Of a stretch of 10,650 nt of DNA, positions 5,921 to 10,650 are shown in pieces. This stretch comes from Rhodospirillales bacterium. GTDB lineage: Bacteria; Pseudomonadota; Alphaproteobacteria; UBA8366; JADFVY01. How positions within the stretch are numbered: position 1 is the stretch's first letter; each line of letters begins with the position of its first letter. A program made the position numbers and the translations under genes. The DNA lies in the NCBI GenBank assembly GCA_024644185.1, contig JAHELM010000042.1, positions 1 to 10,650 on the forward strand, given 5' to 3'. The notes under the pieces were generated by a model that was not told the DNA's origin, did not search any database, and was given only the letters and a program-made list of their open reading frames with translations.

Positions 5921-6991
5921 ATGACGTTTTCTGAACGCATGAAAAATCCGGTTGCCGCCGCGGCATTGATCGCGGGGCTGGTCTTCGTGGGCCCGGCGCA
6001 GGCCGTGGAAGAGTTGAACGCGCTGGTCTGGTGCGACCATACCGACCCGAAGCTGATCGAACCCTTCGAGAAGCAGTTCGGCGTCAAGGTGAACCTGAAG
6101 GAATACGAGGGCACCGGCAACGCGCTGGCCATCGTCGAGCAGTCCAAGCCCGGCGACTGGGACGTGTTCGTGATCGACGGGGTCGACGTGCCGCGGGTCG
6201 CCGATGCCGGCCTGCTGGCCGAGATTTCACGCGACCAGATTCCGATGGGCGACATCTTCCCGCAGGTGCGCATGGAAGACGTCACCGTGCGCGGCGGCAA
6301 GATGTACGCCGTGATGGAAAAGTTCGGCTATAACGTGATCGCCTACAACAAGACCAAGGTCGATCCGGCCGATATGCGCGATCTGGCCGTGCTGTGGTCG
6401 GACAAGTACAAGGGCCGCATCGCGGTCTATGACTACTACATTCCGGTGATGGATCTGGTCGCCCTGAAGATGGGAATGAAGCCGTCCGACATCGCCGCCG
6501 GCAAGCTGCCGGCGATGAAGGCGGAACTGTTCAAGCTGAAGGAAAACTCGTCGATGGTCGGCGAAGTGGTCGCCTCGACCACCGCGCTGGCGACCGGCGA
6601 GGCCGACATCCTGGTCGGCGGCGGCGAATGGGCGGTTTCGGTGATGCAGGCGGAAAACCCGGATCTCGATTGGGTGCTGCCCGACCAGGGCGGGATCCTG
6701 TGGAGCCAGTCGCTGGCGATCTTCAGCGCGTCGAAGAAGAAGGGCCTGGCGCTGGAATTCGTCAAATACGTGATGAGCCCGGAAGGCCAGGCGCGTCTGG
6801 CCACCTCGTCCTGCTTCTGGGGCATGCCCGCCAATCGCCGGGCCGGCGAGGTGCTGACGGCCGCCGAGAAGGCCAGCCTGCGCTGGGACGAACAGGACAA
6901 GTTCCTTGCCAAGTCGCATCGCTACTTCGTGCCGGACAGCGAACTGGACGGCAAGATGCTCGATGTCTGGACCGAATTCCTGCAGCACTGA
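5921..6991 (+). CDS. Periplasmic substrate-binding protein of a spermidine/putrescine-type ABC importer
   Basis: A 356-residue PotD/PotF-family solute-binding protein. It captures substrate in the periplasm and delivers it to the permeases encoded next. The signal peptide has a hydrophobic stretch at residues 10-25 and a canonical AQA cleavage site at 26-28, leaving VEELNALVWCDHTDP as the mature N-terminus. Family features include the early beta strand LNALVW, the GDWDVFVIDG segment, the FGYNVIAYNKTKV region, and the late FVKYVMSPEGQA motif. AGGGGGA (5909-5915), 5 bases before ATG 5921, supports this start. ATG 5939 would give a tidier signal peptide and cannot be excluded. The gene opens the operon and is separated by 22 bases from the first permease gene. 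A polyamine or related amine is likely by family, but family members also carry other substrates and I cannot assign the ligand. Confidence 0.92.
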   Translation: MTFSERMKNPVAAAALIAGLVFVGPAQAVEELNALVWCDHTDPKLIEPFEKQFGVKVNLKEYEGTGNALAIVEQSKPGDWDVFVIDGVDVPRVADAGLLAEISRDQIPMGDIFPQVRMEDVTVRGGKMYAVMEKFGYNVIAYNKTKVDPADMRDLAVLWSDKYKGRIAVYDYYIPVMDLVALKMGMKPSDIAAGKLPAMKAELFKLKENSSMVGEVVASTTALATGEADILVGGGEWAVSVMQAENPDLDWVLPDQGGILWSQSLAIFSASKKKGLALEFVKYVMSPEGQARLATSSCFWGMPANRRAGEVLTAAEKASLRWDEQDKFLAKSHRYFVPDSELDGKMLDVWTEFLQH

Positions 6992-7013
6992 GCGCGGCGG
7001 GAGCGGAAACCTC

Positions 7014-7880
7014 ATGACGCCAGCAGCCCCCGGGCCGGGACGCGGCGACGCGCGCGGCTGGGGGCTGCTGGCGCCGGCCCTGTTGTGGACCGTGGCCTTC
7101 TTCGCCATGCCACTGGGCGTCATGGGGGTCTACAGCCTGTGGCGGCGGGTCGGCATGACGGTGGTCACCGATTTCGGCCTCGCCAATTACGTCGATTTCT
7201 TCGCCAAGTCGTTCTTTGTCGAATCCCTGATCAATTCGCTGGAGGTCACGGTCGTCGTCACCGTGGTCAGCGTGCTGCTGGCCTATCCGCTGGCCTGGAT
7301 CCTGGCCGAACGCGTGCCGCCGCGCTGGCAGCGCCTGGCGCTGATCCTGGCGATCCTGCCGTTCTGGACCTCTTATGTCGTTCGATCCTACAGCTGGCTA
7401 CTGGTGCTGTCCGAGGGCGGCATCCTGTCGGGCTGGTTGCAGGCGCTGGGCGTGGTCGACGGGCCGGTGTCCTTCGCCAACAATCGCGGCGCCACGGTGA
7501 TCGGCTTCGTGCATTTCTTCGTCATGCTGCTGACCTTGACCATCTACGCCAATCTGGTGCAACTCCCGGCGAATTACCGCAAGGCGGCGGCCGACCTCGG
7601 CGCCGGGCCGGTGCGCGCCTTCATCCATGTGATCCTGCCGCTGACCCTGCCCGGAATCATGGTCGGCGCCTTCCTGACCTTCGTACTGTGCATCGGCGAC
7701 TATATCACGCCGCAAATCCTCGGCGGCGGCCGGGAGTTGCTGCTGCCGCAGGCGATCGTGATGCAGATTTCGCGGCGCTCCGATTTTCCGATGGCCTCGG
7801 CCATGGCGATGATCCTGATGGCGGTGGTCAGCCTGGTCTATGTCGGCTTCGCCCGCTGGCTGAAGCTGGAGCGGGTGTAG
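7014..7880 (+). CDS. ABC transporter permease, PotB/PotH type
   Basis: A 288-residue inner-membrane permease of the spermidine/putrescine family. About six hydrophobic segments are visible, starting with LLAPALLWTVAFFAMPLGVMG and ending with MILMAVVSLVYVGFARWL. The cytoplasmic EAA loop that contacts the ATPase is at about residues 190-209 (KAAADLGAG, then HVILP), and is followed by the characteristic FVLCIGDYITPQILGG segment of PotB-like proteins. The frame is open farther upstream inside the binding-protein gene. ATG 7014 is chosen because homology starts there and GGGAG (6999-7003) precedes it by 10 bases. The next gene starts 4 bases after its stop, which implies translational coupling. 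Confidence 0.93.
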   Translation: MTPAAPGPGRGDARGWGLLAPALLWTVAFFAMPLGVMGVYSLWRRVGMTVVTDFGLANYVDFFAKSFFVESLINSLEVTVVVTVVSVLLAYPLAWILAERVPPRWQRLALILAILPFWTSYVVRSYSWLLVLSEGGILSGWLQALGVVDGPVSFANNRGATVIGFVHFFVMLLTLTIYANLVQLPANYRKAAADLGAGPVRAFIHVILPLTLPGIMVGAFLTFVLCIGDYITPQILGGGRELLLPQAIVMQISRRSDFPMASAMAMILMAVVSLVYVGFARWLKLERV

Positions 7881-7884
7881 CGCC

Positions 7885-8667
7885 ATGCGGTTCCTCAGGG
7901 CCGCCCCCGCCATTGCCTATGCCGGGCTGATCTACGGGTTTATCTTCCTGCCGGTGGCGGTGCTGGTGCTGTTCTCGTTCCAGGGCTCGCGCGTGCCGAT
8001 CCCGCCCTTCGACGGGCCGTCGCTGGAATGGTACCGGGCCGTCTTTGCCGATAGCCGGATGATGGCGGCGCTGGGCAATTCGGTGGTCGTCGCGCTGCTG
8101 TCCTCGGCGGTTTCCGTGATTCTCGGCTTTCTGGCGGCCTGGGGACTGGCACGCCACGATCTGCGCTATTCCCGCCTGCTGCACGGGTTTCTGATGGCGC
8201 CGCTGACGGTCAGCACCCTGATCGTCGCCATGGGGCTGCTGATCACCTTCAACGCCATCGGCATCCCGAAATCCCTGTTGGCCGTGGGCATCGGCCATGT
8301 GGTGATCAACCTGCCGCTCTGCTTTGCCATCCTGTACAGCCAGATGGGCGCGCACCAGGCCAATATCGAACGGGCGGCGCGCGACCTGGGGGCGGCGGAA
8401 TGGCAGGTTCTGGCGCTGGTCACCGTGCCGATGCTGTGGCCGGCGCTGCTCGCCGGGTTCTTTCTGTCGGTAACCTTTTCCTGGGACGAGTTCATCATCG
8501 CCTTCATGGTCACCCGCTTCGACGCCACCCTGCCGGTCGAGATCTGGAGCATGCTGCGCACCGGGTTGAACCCCAGGACCAACGCTGTCGGCAGTTTTGT
8601 CTTCCTGGTCTCGGTGGCCGGGGTGATCCTGCTCGATCTGATCCTGTTCGGAAGGAAAAGGAATTGA
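7885..8667 (+). CDS. ABC transporter permease, PotC/PotI type
   Basis: A 260-residue inner-membrane permease that pairs with the preceding PotB-type subunit to form the translocation channel. It has the PotC pattern: a first membrane segment (AYAGLIYGFIFLPVAVLVLFSF) followed by a periplasmic SLEWYRAVF motif. The EAA loop is at about residues 162-181 (ERAARDLGA, then VTVP), followed by the family's FSWDEFIIAFMVT segment and LPVEIWSMLRTGLNP. It starts 4 bases after the upstream stop with only a distant GGAG, so translation is probably coupled. Its stop codon overlaps the start of the ATPase gene. Confidence 0.93.
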   Translation: MRFLRAAPAIAYAGLIYGFIFLPVAVLVLFSFQGSRVPIPPFDGPSLEWYRAVFADSRMMAALGNSVVVALLSSAVSVILGFLAAWGLARHDLRYSRLLHGFLMAPLTVSTLIVAMGLLITFNAIGIPKSLLAVGIGHVVINLPLCFAILYSQMGAHQANIERAARDLGAAEWQVLALVTVPMLWPALLAGFFLSVTFSWDEFIIAFMVTRFDATLPVEIWSMLRTGLNPRTNAVGSFVFLVSVAGVILLDLILFGRKRN

Positions 8668-9725
8668 CTGTTCCCGCCGTCGAGTTTCGCGGCATCGCCA
8701 TGCATTTCGGCGCCAGGGCGGCGCTGTCGGGTATCGATCTGGCCATTGCCGAGGGCGAGTTTGTCGTGTTGCTGGGCCCGTCGGGTGGCGGCAAGACGAC
8801 GCTGCTCAATATCCTGGGCGGCTTCCTGACGCCGACCGCCGGGCATGTGTTCATCAGGGGACAGGATGTCACCGCCATGCCGCCGGCGCGCCGGCCGACG
8901 ACGACGGTGTTTCAGGACTATGCGCTGTTCCCGCATATGACGATCGCCGGCAATGTCGGTTTCGGCCTGAAGATGCGCCGCGTGCCGAAACCCGAGCGCG
9001 AGGCGCGCGCTGCCCGTGCGCTCGATCTGGTGGGGCTTGGCGGCACGGGGGCGCGCCGCCCGCACGAGCTGTCGGGCGGCCAGCGGCAGCGCGTGGCGCT
9101 GGCCCGCGCGCTGGTGGTCGAGCCCTCGGTGCTGCTGCTCGACGAGCCGCTGGGTGCGCTCGACCTCAAGCTGCGCCGGCAGATGCAGGACGAGTTGAAG
9201 GCGATCCAGAAACAGGTCGGCACCACCTTCGTTCATGTCACCCACGACCAGGAAGAGGCGATGGCGATCGCCGATACTGTCGTCGTGCTGAACGAGGGGC
9301 GGATCGAGGACATGGGCCCGCCGGAACGCATCTATCTGCGTCCGGCGTCGCGGTTCGCCGCCAATTTCATGGGCGAGAACAACCTGATCGAGGGGCGCGT
9401 GACCGCGGTTTCCGGCGGGTCGGTGACGGTGGAGACGCCGCTCGGCGCGCTGGCCGCCAATGGCGTCGCCGCCCTGGGGGATTCGGTGGCCCTGTCGATC
9501 CGTCCGGAACATCTGCACGTCGCGGCCGGGGCGGGGCAGGTGCCGATCGGCAGTGCGACGGTGATCGAGGGCGGGTTCTTCGGCACCCATCACCAATGTA
9601 CCGTCCGGCTGGAGTCCATGCCGCAAGCCCTGAAGGTAAGGCTGGGGCAGAAGCGCATTCCGCGCCCCGGCGAGACGCTCGACCTCTGGCTCGACCCCGC
9701 CGATCTCGTGCTGCTGGTACGCTAG
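8664..9725 (+). CDS. ABC transporter ATP-binding protein, PotA type
   Basis: A 353-residue ATPase that powers the importer from the cytoplasmic face. The nucleotide-binding domain is complete: Walker A GPSGGGKT at 38-45, Q-loop Gln84 in VFQDYALFPHMT, signature LSGGQ at 136-140, Walker B ending at Asp160-Glu161, and H-loop His194 in THDQEEAM. Residues beyond about 240 form a TOBE-type regulatory domain, with the family's FMGENN and SIRPEH segments. The start is taken as TTG 8664, overlapping the permease stop by 3 bases (TTGA), with AAGGA at 8652-8656 upstream. The first ATG, at 8699, would cut off the opening beta strand (VEFRGIAMHFG). It is the last operon gene and its stop lies 4 bases from the convergent MBL gene. 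Confidence 0.93.
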   Translation: MTVPAVEFRGIAMHFGARAALSGIDLAIAEGEFVVLLGPSGGGKTTLLNILGGFLTPTAGHVFIRGQDVTAMPPARRPTTTVFQDYALFPHMTIAGNVGFGLKMRRVPKPEREARAARALDLVGLGGTGARRPHELSGGQRQRVALARALVVEPSVLLLDEPLGALDLKLRRQMQDELKAIQKQVGTTFVHVTHDQEEAMAIADTVVVLNEGRIEDMGPPERIYLRPASRFAANFMGENNLIEGRVTAVSGGSVTVETPLGALAANGVAALGDSVALSIRPEHLHVAAGAGQVPIGSATVIEGGFFGTHHQCTVRLESMPQALKVRLGQKRIPRPGETLDLWLDPADLVLLVR

Positions 9726-9729
9726 GCCG

Positions 9730-10458
9730 TCAGGCCCCTCGGGACTCCAGCCAGACGCGGATCAGTTCGCGGTACCGGGCGCCATCGAAACTGGGGAAAT
9801 GGCCGCCATGCACCACGCGCACCGGCAGGTCGCGGATGCGCTTCATGCTGGCCACGTAGGCGTCGATGTCGGAATGGTAGGCATCGTCGATCAGCGGCCC
9901 GTCATAGACGGTGTCGCCGGAGAACAGGATTCCGGTGGCGCGTTCGAACAGCACGATGCCGCCCGGCGAATGGCCGGGGGTGTGGATGACCTCGAAATGC
10001 CGGTCGCCGAGATCGACGATATCGCCCGCCGACAATAGCCGCGTCGCCGGCGCCGGCGTCACCTCGTATGCGGCCGAGGCGTAGGGCGGCGGCGGCAGGG
10101 CGGTGAAGATTTCGTCGGTGGCATAGCGGTCGGCCAGCGTCGCCCGGCGCGACGGACAGGCCAGGATTTCCGCCTCGACCTTGTGCACGGCGCGCTCGTC
10201 GAATTCGTGGTGGCAGCCGATATGGTCGAAATGGGTGTGGCTGGCGACGGCGATGCAGGGCCTTTCCGTCACCAGCGGCACCTGCCGGCGCAGGCTGACC
10301 ACGCCCATGCCGCTGTCCACCAGCATGTCGCGGCCGCGCCCGCGCACGTGCCAGATGTTGCAGCGGTAGAATTCCAGGATATGCGGCTCGGCGATCAGCG
10401 TGATGCCGTCGCCGGCGCCCGTCGTCCGGTACCAGGTCTCCGCCGTGGCGACGCGCAT
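9730..10458 (-). CDS. MBL-fold metallo-hydrolase
   Basis: A 242-residue metallo-beta-lactamase-superfamily hydrolase with no signal peptide. Two-metal residues are visible: His74, His76, Asp78 and His79 in SHTHFDHIG, His163 in TPGHSPGG, Asp182 in FSGDTVYDG, and His217 or His220 in VVHGGHFPSF. The sequence is closest in style to the broad group containing glyoxalase II-like and other thioester or lactone hydrolases, so the substrate cannot be named. The frame is open upstream into the neighbouring gene. ATG 10458 is chosen because it comes 2 bases after that gene's stop and has AGGA 9 bases before it. It is therefore almost certainly co-transcribed with the FAD oxidoreductase and may act on its product or clear a reactive by-product. 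It lacks the ETHE1 hallmark seen in the other MBL protein of this window. Confidence 0.88.
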   Translation of the reverse strand: MRVATAETWYRTTGAGDGITLIAEPHILEFYRCNIWHVRGRGRDMLVDSGMGVVSLRRQVPLVTERPCIAVASHTHFDHIGCHHEFDERAVHKVEAEILACPSRRATLADRYATDEIFTALPPPPYASAAYEVTPAPATRLLSAGDIVDLGDRHFEVIHTPGHSPGGIVLFERATGILFSGDTVYDGPLIDDAYHSDIDAYVASMKRIRDLPVRVVHGGHFPSFDGARYRELIRVWLESRGA

Positions 10459-10460
10459 GC

Positions 10461-10650
10461 TCAGTCGTCCTGCATCCTGTACCAGGCATAGGCGCCGCGC
10501 AGATAGAACCGGCGCAGCCCGGGCAGGGGGAAGCGGGCGGGCAGGCCGCGCAGCACCGCCGGCAAATCGGCGGGGGTTTCCTTGCCGGCGACCATGCGGG
10601 CCAGCTTCATTCCGGTCCACGGCGCGGTGTTGACGCCATTGGCGTGGTAG
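10461..10650 (-). CDS. FAD-dependent oxidoreductase, DAO family (C-terminal part only)
   Basis: Only the last 62 codons are in the window and the gene continues past the right edge. The visible peptide has YHANGVNTAPWTGMKLARM, resembling the C-terminal FAD-contacting glycine-rich loop and following helix of DAO-type oxidases (glycine/D-amino acid oxidase, gamma-glutamylputrescine oxidase and relatives). It then has the closing RFPLPGLRRFYLRGAYAWYRMQDD tail often seen in alphaproteobacterial members. Such enzymes oxidise amines or amino acids with FAD and oxygen or another acceptor. The gene is first in a pair with the MBL hydrolase. Next to a Pot-type importer, an amine substrate is plausible but unproven. 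The family call rests on a short segment. Confidence 0.75.
   Translation of the reverse strand, partial: YHANGVNTAPWTGMKLARMVAGKETPADLPAVLRGLPARFPLPGLRRFYLRGAYAWYRMQDD

Noticed and set aside
9725..9736. GGCC-GTCA-GGCC mini-hairpin between the convergent stops, as a terminator
   Set aside because: The stem has only 4 bp and there is no T run on either side. It is too weak to call.
9730..10620. Longer MBL protein starting at 10620
   Set aside because: The extra N-terminal part is Arg/Pro-rich and out of frame over the C-terminus of the FAD oxidoreductase. The ATG at 10458 directly follows that gene's stop and has a ribosome binding site.
1..10650. Mobile elements, CRISPR arrays, tRNA/rRNA genes, phage or defence systems
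   Set aside because: I saw no transposase, terminal repeats, regularly spaced repeats, tRNA cloverleaf pattern or defence-type domains. All sizeable open regions are explained by ordinary metabolic and transport genes.

Overview
This is a 10.65 kb stretch of GC-rich, densely coding bacterial DNA. Composition, the PurB sequence type and a Pot-type transporter next to a D-amino-acid-oxidase-like enzyme all suggest an alphaproteobacterium, perhaps of the Rhodospirillales/Rhizobiales kind. That placement is inference. I see no tRNA, rRNA, CRISPR array, insertion sequence or phage gene. No gap between genes exceeds about 140 bases.

Layout. (1) purB (adenylosuccinate lyase) lies on the minus strand at the left edge. 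(2) Diverging from it is a plus-strand three-gene run: an NAD(P)H-dependent FMN reductase, a persulfide dioxygenase fused to a rhodanese domain, and a small DUF423 membrane protein. The fusion is the best-defined enzyme here: its iron ligands and substrate-pocket residues match human ETHE1 at a constant offset of 21. The run may handle sulfide/persulfide and redox stress. (3) An isolated plus-strand gene encodes an exported M28 aminopeptidase with an inserted PA domain. It has its own AT-rich promoter region containing an 8-bp inverted repeat. (4) A GC-rich hairpin separates it from a convergent TetR-family regulator.

(5) The TetR gene diverges from a four-gene ABC importer operon of the spermidine/putrescine (Pot) family: periplasmic binding protein, two permeases and ATPase. 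The intergenic region between them holds a 37-bp imperfect palindrome, a strong candidate for the TetR operator. (6) Convergent with the ATPase gene, with only 4 bases between the stop codons, are a metallo-beta-lactamase-fold hydrolase and, upstream of it, the last 62 codons of a DAO-type FAD oxidoreductase that runs off the right edge. The last two genes are 2 bases apart and almost certainly co-transcribed.

A reasonable reading of the right half is TetR-controlled uptake of a polyamine or similar amine, with oxidative catabolism encoded alongside. The substrate cannot be read from the sequence. All families are known. The items most worth a second look are the regulatory DNA (5833-5869, 3545-3584, 1357-1420), the persulfide dioxygenase-rhodanese operon, and the pairing of importer, amine oxidase-like enzyme and MBL hydrolase. 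I did not find a convincing undescribed biological system.
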